Positions 45,947-57,270 of a stretch of 64,000 nt of DNA are shown here, piece after piece. Numbering within the stretch: the stretch's first letter is position 1; each line of letters begins with the position of its first letter. The stretch is from assembly GCA_004794785.1 (NCBI GenBank), contig SJOL01007351.1, forward strand, positions 139,629-203,628, in the 5' to 3' direction. The notes beneath the pieces were generated by a model. It made no database searches. It was given only the letters and a program-made list of their open reading frames with translations, and was not told the origin of the DNA. The translations under genes and the position numbers were made by a program. This stretch comes from Opisthorchis felineus. Its lineage: Eukaryota; Platyhelminthes; Trematoda; Opisthorchiida; Opisthorchiidae.

Positions 45947-48022
45947 TTGTATGATAAATTGGACCACTGAGTTACACAGCTTCTAGGAAGGGAGCGATTG
46001 TGGTCGACCTAGTTGAAAAGTAGAATGGTGGGGGAACATTAGACTAGCAGGTTAGGTGAGTGTTTCCGGTTATGTGAGGAATTCCCCGAATTTAGATAGC
46101 CCTTGATATCGTCTCGGGCAGTACTGGCTCCAAAAACTATAGGATAGTTATGTGGTACTCTACCCCAAGCCCTTGGCTTAGCTTTCCAGTTTGCCCCTTA
46201 GGACTTCCTCTGAATTCCCTGTAGTACTGTTTAAATGATGTAAGTCACCGTGTTTTACTGCAGTGAATTAAATTTTTGTAGGATATTTTATCGTACAAAA
46301 CAACGTTATATTGCGCTGTATTCGCATTTTACCAGTATACGTGCGATAACACAGAGAGTTAAGGTCTACAACAATTCTAGAAATGACTTTCTGTGACCAC
46401 CGTTTTGCAGGTTAGACTGCTTATTTGATTATCTTAAGTGCATGTTTTGAGTACGTCATACGAGTTGCTTGGGCCACCTCTGCATATATTGCGAGCTTCG
46501 TTGTTTGCTTGTCCTAGTGAGAGTTCATAAATCTGCACCGTCAAGTGATTATGCTGGTAGCCTGAAAACTAAACACTTCTACCAGCCTCATCGTATTTCT
46601 TCCGCCTGAGCGTAATCCATTGATGGAATTACGTACCCTGTATGGTGGTTACTCAGTGCATTTCGATGTGCTGGAAAATCCACTTAAAATTTGCGCGTAC
46701 TTTATATGTGTTCTCCCCGAATAACTAGTCTTTAGACATTCCCGAATAATTTCCTGCGGATTGTTTTCTGTTGTTAAGTGCTTCATTGAATCTGTTGACA
46801 AGCATAGATATTAGACTTTAGGCTATATGATGCTGCCTTTAAACGTGGATTCTGTTAAGACCACTGATTACCATAACCTTTGAAAAACTGCTTAAGCAGC
46901 ATGTATAGAAAATTTGTAGTACATCAGTTAAACATGAACCTAAGTTTTTACAGCCAAGCTTAACTCATTCATTCAGCTACACCAAGCCCTATACAACTAG
47001 GTTTGTTGATTGGTGTACTGTGGTTTAGTGAGAAAATTTTCGGTCAATGAAGATATTCCTGGCACACGCTTTTGTGACATTGCATAAGAAGCAACCTTCT
47101 TTGCTGGTGTCTCTTCGTGACAAAAAATCAAGCCATTTTGGTGGTTTATGGGACAAAGTGAGAAACTGTGTGTCCATTGACAACAGGATGAATAATCAGC
47201 TTTTAGTCACACAAAAACCTGGGTAGAGTTTGAAAGCAGGTGACGAACGGCAAGCTGCATCTGAGTCAGCAGTGACGTATGTTTCACCATCCACTAACGC
47301 AAAGTTGCTAATTCTAAGGCTCCAAATCAATACATAAGCACTTATGTTTGGCCCTGCTCATTCTTTTCTTTAAACCATAGAAGTTTTAAACTGGCAGTAG
47401 CATACTACAGAACCAAAATTTAGAGCGCTTATTGCCTGATTTCACGTGAAAATTGCTTAATGTATCTGAACCGCTTGCGGTACATCCATGTTTTTGTTTC
47501 ACAGGTAAAGTGTAATTTACTTCTTTGGAAATGCTGTCTTTGCTTCACGCATTCTCGGCTTCTAAGACTCAAATTCTTCTGGGGAAGCATTGCAGTTTGC
47601 TGCACGTTTGGTGTCCGAGGTCACGAGAAGGCGATCTGACCCTCCGTTCGCAATTCACTTGCGAACTAAGTCTCAGCATGTAGAGTCGAAGTGCGGCACG
47701 CGTCGAAAAAGAATATATCATCATGTTATCATACCATCATAAACCTCCCTTAGTTAACATAACAAAACGTTTCTCTTGTTTAAGAGCCACTAAGAAAGTC
47801 ATAATCGGTTTGTTTTTCCCCTACCAGGTTTTGATGAGAAGTCACATGAGACTTCACACCTTCACTGGAGCAACATTTGCACCGTCTACCTAGCTCAGGC
47901 TTTTTTCATCCCAGTCAGAATATTACCACACACAACCGGTCATTTTAGCGTCACGCAAGAACTGTCATTTAGGTCCTTCTGTGCCTTTGACGAATGTCAC
48001 CAGTTAGTTATACATTTCGCCT
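45943..48022. other. No supported gene
   Basis: No open frame above 60 codons and no recognised repeat is present in about 2 kb, the emptiest stretch of the middle of the window. Confidence 0.6.
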
Positions 48023-48149
48023 TCATATCATTCCTGTTGTCCTGGCGCAATCATTATGTGGATTCCAGTCAAAGCAGGAACTCTTATTAGAACTTAGCAG
48101 TGCATATTCTTGGATTTCCCCCATCCGATCGCTTTCGTGAACTACAAAT
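48023..48149 (-). CDS. Candidate terminal exon
   Basis: After acceptor tatatatttgcgtgctcag the minus frame enters in phase 2 and gives 41 codons to TGA at 48023. The peptide is polar with two cysteines and an NKS site (MGEIQEYALLSSNKSSCF). It may be the end of the gene that contains 48841-48996. A linking exon that converts phase 0 to phase 2 is not identified, though an open segment after a good acceptor (ttatcacctcttcag) at about 48456 could serve. Confidence 0.28.
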
Positions 48150-48840
48150 CTGAGCACGCAAATATATATAAGTGACTGGAATCCCGGATAGCTTGCAAAA
48201 CACAGGCGTTTGCGCTGGACCGAATATGCCCCCCACGTACGGTCCGTTGAATATGATGTAAACCTTGGAAAATGAGGTGAGAAATATGCAGAAGGATGTA
48301 AAGACAAATCAGGTGGCACAGAGATAACGGCGTACAAATGAACACTGGCGTTGGTTAATTGCCATCCAAGTGCTAGCATATTCCTTAAAAACCCTTGGGT
48401 TGCAACGGAATACGACAAACTCCGAAATAATTGACCGTACATGTGCTTTGCAGAATCTGAAGAGGTGATAAGAATTGGACTTGCTAACTGCCATGCTGCC
48501 AGCAGAATCGCTGAGAAGTTAAATGACCTTTATTATTTAACGGAATGTTGTAATGCATTCCGCACTGAAAAATCAAATTTATGGACAATTCCTATTTCGA
48601 CAAATTACCATCAACAACCTGTGCGCAGTTTCGATTTAATGATGAATCAAAATCACATAATTTGGTAAACGTTAATTAGTTAAATGACTTTATAATCTTA
48701 TATCTAACATAATATAAGTGTCTCGCTCACAATTAGCAGTCACAAAATCCGAAACCTTTATCTCCTCCAAGCAAGTTTTCTGCTATCTCCAGACACCTCA
48801 CGTTTCAAGCAACACACCGTAGTGACCAGTCCAAACATAC

Positions 48841-48996
48841 AAAGTGATTACAAGATGGATTATCCAGTCTGGTTTTCTGTACGGCAGACTTTGAATTTGG
48901 AAGATTCGTGAAAACAACATTCTCGGAAGGTGAACAGATTTCGATCCGATCAACCTCAGCCATACAACTGCGCTCAATAAGAAGTTCGTTCTGCCA
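48841..48996 (-). CDS. Candidate internal exon, 52 codons, unknown
   Basis: The minus strand acceptor ccatagctttctgttgttgtcag is strong and the donor TTT|gtatgttt is acceptable. The exon is symmetrical in phase 0. The peptide contains three cysteines and reads as globular (ELLIERSCMAEVDRIEIC, then ENVVFTNLPNSK). The preceding candidate exon, 50399-50446, leaves in phase 0 and fits. I do not recognise a domain. Confidence 0.38.
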
Positions 48997-50398
48997 CTGA
49001 CAACAACAGAAAGCTATGGAATGCACGCAAAAATTGAATTCATTGTCTAGAGTACATCTCTAAGCAGTCTCTGTTGGTTTGGAGATATGTTTATAGCATT
49101 TGACACGTTTCACTAAAGTTGCTCGTTGTTGGCTGGAATTTTCATTATTTCTGATGGGCCCGAAAGAAGCTTGCTCTCTTAATAATATAGCATGTTCACA
49201 CGCATCTCCAACAAATATATTCCCAAGCATTTATATGATTATATGTATTTATCGGATTGCTTGATTCATCCTCCGGGCTAGAACTCCACCAAGGATCTCT
49301 GGGAATCACGGTGCGATAGATGCCCAAGCATGGAAAGTAAGACCATCAAGGAGGGTTCCACCTATGATACCACACAATGTGCAGTATACGAGAAATTGAT
49401 CCAGGGTCCTTAATGTCTAGTTAGATCTTAAAATCTCCTGACTGTAGAAGGTACTATGTGGCCCTAAAATCATTCTCTTTTTGCTTACCATTTACTGTTT
49501 TGCATCACATTTAGTGGTTTGATTTGTCAATTTACCATGAAAATAGCATTATCTACGACAAAGCAGTTCCTTGATACACCAGCAGTGTTGTGGGGGCCAC
49601 CTCACACATACCTGTGTTCGGAAGGAAGTAAACAATACGAGGACCAGCTCTTACCTTTCCGATTTACATACCAGTGAAATGAATAGTCAGTGTTAAAAAC
49701 TAGTTAAATCCAGTTTTAACTATCGAGAACTTGGTGTCCTTCCATGCCTACATCATCAGGATCCCAGCCTTCCATTGACCTTCAACGAAAATTTGATGAC
49801 TCATCTTAAAGGGAAGTTACTGGCTCTTGATTGGATAAGATGTGTTGGCGAGACACTTCCACGGAAAACTCAAGACTCCTTTAGCAATTTCGACCTAACT
49901 AGTCTGCCATAGGCCTGCAGTTTGGTGCAACGATGCACGACCTGGGACGCACATGCTCGGTAAAATGCGTCCAGGACACAACAAATTCTGTGATTCCACT
50001 CATTTTCGAGGAGAATGCCATCCCCACAGTGGGTGTTGTTGACAGCCTATGAATAGAACAACCGTTCCAGCGATGCTTTCACGACTGATGCGAATGGTTT
50101 GGATTTCACTTTCGAGAGGTGGGAACATTTGGTTCATCGCACTGTTTTTAAAGGCCTAACCAAACATATGAGCTTTCTTTGGGCTACTGAGCTCACATGC
50201 CCTGTAAGAACCCAAATCACTGGCTAGAAAAACTGGTCAAGGCCCCGGTAACCTCATGCTCTACGTTAGATCTCGCCATGTTTCGCGCTGCACATATACC
50301 CTCGATGTGGAAAGTTCCATAGGCACTAAGCAGTGTCAGGGCCATGCAGCAGACGACATCAGTGAAGTCAAGCTTCGATTTCGCACAGCACCACTCAC

Positions 50399-50446
50399 CG
50401 TCAGCAGACGGAATTCGGGCATCATGGCAACATGTGTACATGTTCC
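50399..50446 (-). CDS. Candidate 48-nt internal exon
   Basis: The minus strand shows acceptor aattctttccatacatcag and consensus donor GACG|gtgagtgg around 48 nt. Frame 0 gives 16 codons (THVAMMPEFRLL) and splices in phase to 48841-48996. A phase 1 reading is open too. Both borders are among the best in the window. Confidence 0.38.
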
Positions 50447-51050
50447 CTGATGTATGGAAAGAATTGGACCTTGTTGGGTAGTATTAGGGCAGAAATTGCC
50501 AAACGTCCCGTTCCCTTTTTTGGCTTTGCATTTCGCTCACTAACCAAACGGTGGAATTCACACGACTGGGACACAATGGTCTCATTCAGATGAGGAAATT
50601 CCTAATCAGGAAGGACAAACTGGAGCAGTACCGTGTTTTAGTAATCAAGAGCAAAATGTTTTCATACCCTCGTAAAATAGCCAATTTGTCATCAGATTTA
50701 TTGCAACTTTAACAGTGTTTCGCAACCCCGTAGCGGTTGATGTGAGATTTTCAACGCGGTGTCATATTTAGTCCCAAATCTTTTTGCGTATCAGGCATCT
50801 ATCAAGACTGAGGACACTAGGTTTATGGGTCAACATCGAAGTAAAAAATACGCACAAATAAACTAAAAACAGAAGAAAACCTAGAAGGACCTTTTCCCAA
50901 TACAGGTCGCATTTCCGAGGCCTTAGCCAATGAATCCAGGTTCACCTTCAGCGCTACAAGAAACAGTGGCTATCCGGACCGTTTGCTGTTCCTCAGTTGT
51001 GCGATATTTTTACCGGTCAACTTACTCCAAGACTAATTCCGTTTCTTCAG
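50447..51050. other. No supported gene
   Basis: I see nothing here beyond unique DNA. Confidence 0.5.
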
Positions 51051-51155
51051 GCTGACTTCACGTTTACTTATCAGGTAGCTTACTCTAAAGAAACAAGTTA
51101 CAGAGACCTGGAGAAGGGTCTCAAACCTTTGTCAGAGCTCATCTCTTGGTGGCAG
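51051..51155 (+). CDS. Candidate 105-nt symmetrical exon
   Basis: Acceptor aattccgtttcttcag and donor GGCAG|gtcatggg bound 35 codons that enter and leave in phase 0. The peptide (YSKETSYRDLEKGLKPLSE, ending WWQ) is helical-looking. An alternative inner donor, TATCAG|gtagct, would leave a 24-nt micro-exon. No partner exon was found, and the neighbours are candidates on the other strand. Confidence 0.28.
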
Positions 51156-52404
51156 GTCATGGGACTGACGCAATATTGTATCATTTCCGTTTTAACTGAG
51201 CGCCAGAGGGATTCAGGGGAGCTGATTACCTTCATATACTAGTTTTGTCCCAGATTACCCAGAGTAACCATAGGCCAAATATTCTGTGCGTTTGAGACCA
51301 GTGCAATCAGTACACACAAGCCGGTCTCAGTGTACTCCGAAGAAGTTCCGGCGATTAAAGTGGTCCACTCCACTTGATTCAACAGGCAATTATTGCCATT
51401 CCAGAGAAACAGTGTAGTTGGTTTGTCATCTGATTACCACACAAACACGCTCCTTCCTGCTATTCCATATGGTATTTATACATCAAAAGCCTGTGTATGT
51501 GTAGAAACTACTTTGGCCTTGATGCTTGTGTAGTTAGATTTTAATCCTGTTTGATCGTCATACTACTTTCTTAACAGCCAATAAAATGTGCATCAAAAGG
51601 TTGCCTTATCCACGTGTCTGTTATGAATAAACCCGCGGGAACATTTCATACTTTACGAAAACATACATGTACATTCCTCACTTAAAGCAATGGAAAGTTG
51701 TAGTGCATAGATCCTCAAGCCACTGAACCACAGAAGGAGGAAATATCACCTCATATTGCTGTACTAATCTTAGAGCCCATTAGTGTTATTCATTTAACAG
51801 ACTGGCTGAAAATTTTCCTGAGGTTCCGCGAGGCCAGCATTATTGAATTTTACAAACAGACAGTGTTGTGCCCACTGGTCAAATCCTTGGAGTAGTTCCC
51901 TGCTTCATGTGGCTCCCCATAGCGTCAGTTTCGTTAGCTACGGCACATATCCAACCATCACCACGAATCGCCCTCTGGAAGCTGGATACCAGTTTGCGTG
52001 TGAATTGTTATTGGGTCCGAAAGGGAATGCGCTGCTTTCTCATTTTTTTCTTCTATTATGCGTGTAACGTACCTATGAATGACAACGAATGACAATAAGG
52101 TGAAACGCCCTTGTTCTGACTGTATCTCACATGCCTAGCTTCAGTGTCTTTGTCAAACTACTGTATGAAATTCGTATAATTATGCACACTAATTGCACGT
52201 GTTACCTAAGCTGTCCCTCTATGATTTCACCAACTCCCCAATGTCACAGATTTTGCTTAAGTTGCCTGAGTTAGTAATAATACATAGCATACTTTTGCAC
52301 TTTTATACTTGGTCAGCAGTACTTCAGTGGGGTGCTTTCCAATATCACCTAGTGCTTTAAGGTGTACACCCTGCGGAATATCACACACACTGCTCTTCAC
52401 CAGC
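51156..52404. other. No supported gene
   Basis: The two staggered plus frames at 51843-52092 lack motifs. Confidence 0.5.
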
Positions 52405-52540
52405 CCACGACCGATTTCGCCCTACTTAAAGATCATCAGGTAGGCACTGCTCCCAAGCTTCCGTCTAAATTATGTTTCACTTGAACGTCAAATTGTAGGC
52501 CATTGGCAAACACGAGAATTCCAGCTGGGATTCGTTTGAG
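52405..52540 (-). repeat. MITE-like family A, partial copy
   Basis: One terminal arm is present (ccagcccacgaccgatttcg, then gatcatcaggtaggcactgc). Interior sequence follows, corresponding on the minus strand to ttcaagtg and gacggaag of other copies. The far arm is not visible. The minus frame 52436-52651 runs through it and is therefore not a host gene. Confidence 0.6.
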
Positions 52541-53085
52541 TCTCCCGTTGATCAAGTTAATTTCCGAAAGATGACGCTGCGCCACAGTGATTTCTTCACG
52601 TCTCAACCTTCCATTAGGAAGGTTATAGCGAAGAAGGTAATACGTATTCATGTTAGTCCGATCGCTTAATTGTCACACGACATTTCCCGTGTCTCAAGCG
52701 ACTCAGAATGGTATAATTTTATAGAGACTTGGCAGAAAAAAATTAATTTAGAACAGGATCGATCATACTGAAAATGATCCAGCTTGTTATTTGCATGCAA
52801 GATTGGCTCGAGGGGTATTGTTAAACTTGTAAACCGTTTACATCTATGATGACAGCTGGTCATAATGTTGGCTGTACTGGTCAAGAATAAAACAGTAGTG
52901 GTTGCTTGGTCCCAAAGAAAAATAGTTCAAAGGATAACCTCATGCTAATTAAATGTTGGCTAAACAAGAGGCTGCGGGCTCTTAATATGCCTTTCTTATG
53001 ATAAGAATTGTCAATTCCCAATGTCCGTTTTATATTCTGATATTCTTATTTATCTAGGTGAATCAGAAGCACCTACGAGATCCAC

Positions 53086-53099
53086 CTATCTATCTATCC

Positions 53100-53138
<39 letters not shown>

Positions 53139-53163
53139 CATCCATCTATCTATCTATCTATCT
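53086..53163 (+). repeat. (TCTA)n microsatellite with CCAT variants
   Basis: About 19 tetranucleotide units of TATC/TCTA with interspersed ATCC variants. It is the same unit, in the other orientation, as the GATA tract at 8.9 kb. Confidence 0.97.
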
Positions 53164-55471
53164 GGAATATGGCAAGCAGCGCACAGAAACTCGCCAAGAA
53201 ACTTAGCCCATTCTGTCAACAACTGCAGTGAACTCGTACTGAATTTCTGATGCTCACCCAGTATTCACGAGCAGCAGTCAGACACACTTCTTATGTGGTT
53301 GTCTGTTTAGGATGCAACTTATCTGTCCAGCACCCACCAAATAAAAAACATGCCTCCTCTGGCGGGTAATCATCCAGTCTTTACTGTATCTACGTGGTGT
53401 CATAGTCTACTAACAGCCTGGGCCGGCTACTTAGGTATACATTGTCCTGTCTATGTGTTTGATAAGCAAATGCGACGTTGATGCTGTCCATGAGTTTGAG
53501 TCTACACATATTCGGTCAAGGCAACAGCAAGGTTGGTGCGAACATTTTAAAGGCAAACGCCAAAAAAAATCTTTCGGTCAATGTGGCCCTGAGGATATTC
53601 TGCTGCAGTATACTCAAGGAAGCCCTCCAAAACACTATGGAATTTCCCGACTGGAGGCAAGATACAACGTTGATGGAAAGATTCACAACGTAAAATTTGA
53701 TATACTACTTAAATGAAAATGATTTTTTTCGTTCGCCCCTTGCGTTGGATTTTGTCTGGAAATCTGAACATTTGGAAACAGTCAACCGTTGTATCTAAAG
53801 TCTCCATAAACCTGGTGGGGAATCCGACAAGTCTCTATAACCCGGATATTATGATGCTAATTGTGAGGCAGGATCTTTTCCTTTTGTAAAAGCAGTCCAC
53901 CGAGCATCAACGAGATTTATGGCCACGTGAAGCGGTGGAAACCGTTAACTAAAGTAACAAGCGACCTGTCTTACTATATATATACCCGATAAGTAGTCAA
54001 TCACCCCCTACCCCCGGGGCTGACTATGACGTGCTTTATAGCTTATCGCATCTGTGTGTTCCTATTTGAACACAAGCTCTGACAAACTTCATTTGTAGCA
54101 TAACGGTTGCATGATAGTTTACACGGCTCCGTTACCAGTACTGCACCTGCACTGTTTCAGATCAGCAAATGCATACACGCATACGTTGTTTCTCCTCAAA
54201 GCTCCCATACGATCGATTTAAAGTGTGTACTCTAATCTGTACTGGACTTTCCTGAAATTTCCTGCCGTCACATTGATAGAAATAGGACAGTGGAATGGCA
54301 TTACGAACTAGTTTTCGTGGGGAAATCAGTCCTTAAAAGCCACAATAGTGTGCCGATTTTATGGGAGGAGGTTATGCATTTACTTGAGGATGCTGCAAGG
54401 CAAATAAATAAAACATGGTACTCAAACATGAAATAAAACACAAGAAAACAAATGCATGGTTGAAATGGTTGAAATCTTCCAGAGTATTAACACTTTGGTT
54501 TTCCCAAAGCTGAATTTATAGTGAAGTTCCTGAATAAATGTTGCTTATTTTTCCCGCAACCCAAAATATTCTAATAGTCTAATATGAAAAAAAATATGTT
54601 GAGCGGTACACATCTTCATGTTTGTTTGTAGTCTCCGGAAATTTTCCGGCTTAGTTATGTTAGCCTTTCAGCTTTGCTGCTTCAGAATTAATTGAGTTGT
54701 TCCAATTATTTCAAGCTATGCGACGTTGGTGACCCTGGAGTGTGAGTATTGAATCCACATATAAGTTTGATGCTTATTTTCTCATGCTTGCTGCCTGAGC
54801 TTTAAATTAACGATAGGAGAGCTTGTGACCGTAAACAAAATAATTATAAGGCAAAAGTATCCAGTTCCAGGGCAGCGATCCGCTAGGAGTTTTGTCTTGA
54901 TTGGGATTCATCAGGTAATTGGAGCTGGATCTGACCACCTGAAATGCAGGTTCACAGTGTACACCCCGAACTCTACTACAAGGAGGGCGCCTACATCATT
55001 TGTACAAATGGGCTATATAGGCTCCATATGTCTGCATGGTTTAACTCGTAGGTCGATGTTTTTTCAGTCTGTGTGTTATAATTTTAATTTTTGCAGCCCC
55101 AAACCCAAGGCTTTTTGCCTGACAGTTCCCGGAATGTTTGGATAAATCATAAGATGCCAAAGCAGTAGTGAGATGCTGGGGTTGAATCAAACGAGCTCAG
55201 TGAATGCGTATACATCATATTCACATAGTACTGACGTTTTGGTGTGTGAATATGGAACCTGAACATTAGGAGACCTCACCCTGCTACAGCCCCTTGTGGT
55301 CTAATTTGCCACTAAGTGTAATGTGTTCTACTTTGTTTAGGATCGACCGCTTCTGCTTTATGCATATTCCTAGTTCTGCTCGACAGAATTTGCGATAACG
55401 GACGGGAAAACCAGTTCCCTGCAGGTGGGCCTGGAACATATCATTTAATGGACAACAACGTTTAAGGCACC
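53164..55471. other. No supported gene
   Basis: At 53453-53716 two overlapping plus frames are both open, and neither has a motif. The plus frame 54825-55145 (106 codons) is likewise unrecognised. Confidence 0.42.
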
Positions 55472-55630
55472 GGGTGGTCGTTGGCTTGTTCGTTGAGCTG
55501 GGCAATTTGATTGCAAACGTTTCATCACCAATCGAGGTGACATCATCAGTGCATCAGTGACATCATCAGCGAGCAAGCCAAAGACCATCTACGCTACCTG
55601 AGCCACTAACATTTTCCTCTGTAGAAAAGC
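55472..55630 (+). repeat. Foldback repeat family B, best copy
   Basis: The left end (ggtcgttggcttgttcgttg) and a second motif at about 55566 (cagcgagcaagccaaagacc) are inverted repeats of each other. Between them lie gattgcaaacgtttcatcac and the duplicated gtgacatcatcag. The right flank (accatctacgctacctgagc) is shared with 32210-32280. The core matches 7440-7535 in reverse complement. Confidence 0.7.
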
Positions 55631-56837
55631 ACCGGGTATTAAGTGAGACAAATAGTGGATGAGCTATGCAAAAGCTTTTCAGGCTCCCTTCTTAAACTAG
55701 CAGATATTGAAAGATTTGGTCGCCTTCTGAACGGCAAGATCAAGTATTTTCAAAGATCTAAACTAACAGTTGTTATTATTAGACATCTCATTCATTTGCG
55801 GCGAACTTCGTATACCCCGCTGATACACATTACTTACTATTTCTCATCTAACCCCTACATTGCCCTGTTAAATTTTTACCTTAAATAGACAAATTTTTTT
55901 ACCAGTAGTATTGTGCTCCTTGCATATCGATGGGATTCATAGTGGCCGAAATATTTTTACCAACCTACTTAGCACGCTGCTGCATCATTGCTTCCAACTT
56001 CTGAATCCGAAAATCTGAAACGTTCTGCGGAATCTACGATGTATGCCGGAAACCCTATGAACAAATGTTCTTATTCTACTCTCTGGTTTGAACCGAACAC
56101 TTTGCCGAAGTTGATAGTCAAAATAAACATGAACTGAAAACAGCTAGGACAGATTTATTCCTTAGAAAAAGCGCAACTCCCTCAAAGCCACCTGTGATTT
56201 TTGCATATTCGCGCTTCATTTGACTTGGGATTCCCAGCCACCAAGCGATTTGATGTTAGTCCAGTTAGTTATTGAGTAGATACGTTTTGGGATGCCATGA
56301 TAAAATCAATAGCTCGTACCCCTCTATTAGCTTCCAGCATCTAATGAAGCGAAGGCATGAGGAAGGTTACTTCAGCAATTTTCTCTCACTGGTTGTCCGG
56401 GGGTCTTCGTCCAACAGCGAGACTAACGATCCAGACTTTGGGTAGTTGGCCGTTTGACTCTTCTCGACAAAAGCTGACTGGATCGAGGTGACCCACCGAC
56501 CAATAAAATAAAACCTTGTTTGGCCCCGCTTTACCCTAAGCTCACACCATGCATTGTTAGTTTTGTTTTTTTCCACCGCATACTCCCCCTTTTTCCTCCC
56601 TCCGATGGTTTACAGAACACTATAATGTCAGTGGTAGTTCTTGTGTCATACCAGACAAAAGCATTGTTGCGTCATATCAGTACAAAATTTCGTCAGGCGG
56701 AATCACTTACTGTCGAGCTGGGTTTGGTTGCATTATAATGGATATCATTGGGCTGATGCAAGCTTGGAAAACTAATAAAATGTTGGGCACAACTTGAAAT
56801 GACAGAGGTAAAAACGGAACAAAAATAAATCCATAAA
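55631..56837. other. No supported gene
   Basis: Open frames at plus 55643-55888 and minus 56367-56576 lack motifs. Confidence 0.5.
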
Positions 56838-57126
56838 CGAAACACTCTACTGATAAGTTGCTGAAAACTTTCCGACAGCCCACGACTAGTTTCACCCTCA
56901 TCATCATAACAACATCACAAACAAAAGATTTAGTTGAGTTTTCCGTGAAAACCAAGTTGGCATGCGAATAAATGTATTTTGCTATTTTGGTGCATTTTTG
57001 GTTCAAGTAGTACAAACGATTGACGGAAACTCGAGGAATGCGCCCACCTGATGAGCTCTAAGATGGCCAAAATCGGTTTCGGGCTGTTCGAGTATTTTTA
57101 GCAACCCTATGAGTGGTGTGTTACCT
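56838..57126 (+). repeat. MITE-like family A copy
   Basis: The left arm (actgataagttgctgaaaac, then gacagcccacgactagtttc) and the right arm (cacctgatgagctctaagat, then gcaaccctatgagtgg) are inverted and imperfect. The middle keeps aaaaccaagttgg and tttttggttcaagtag. It is older than the 31.8-kb copy, judging by mismatch between arms. Confidence 0.75.
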
Positions 57127-57214
57127 CTGTACAGTGCGTTGCCCAATCTGGAATGTCCTACAAACTGAAAATTGAAGCGACCTGGTGCAGCACATTCAGC
57201 TGAAGAAGAACGTC

Positions 57215-57270
57215 ATAGATTAGAGATTCAGTTGGGTCTCTTGTGAAAACCAAATTGGTATGCAGATAGG
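57215..57270 (+). repeat. MITE-like family A interior fragment
   Basis: The stretch gattcagttgggtctcttgt and then aaaaccaaattggtatgca matches the interior of the 31.8-kb copy. No arms are present. It lies 90 bp from the previous copy. Confidence 0.5.

Noticed and set aside
52436..52651. 71-codon minus frame that looks protein-like
   Set aside because: About half of it lies in the family A element arm and interior, so it is not a host gene.
53021..53206. Repeat-rich small protein (YLSI units)
   Set aside because: It is the TATC microsatellite in translation.
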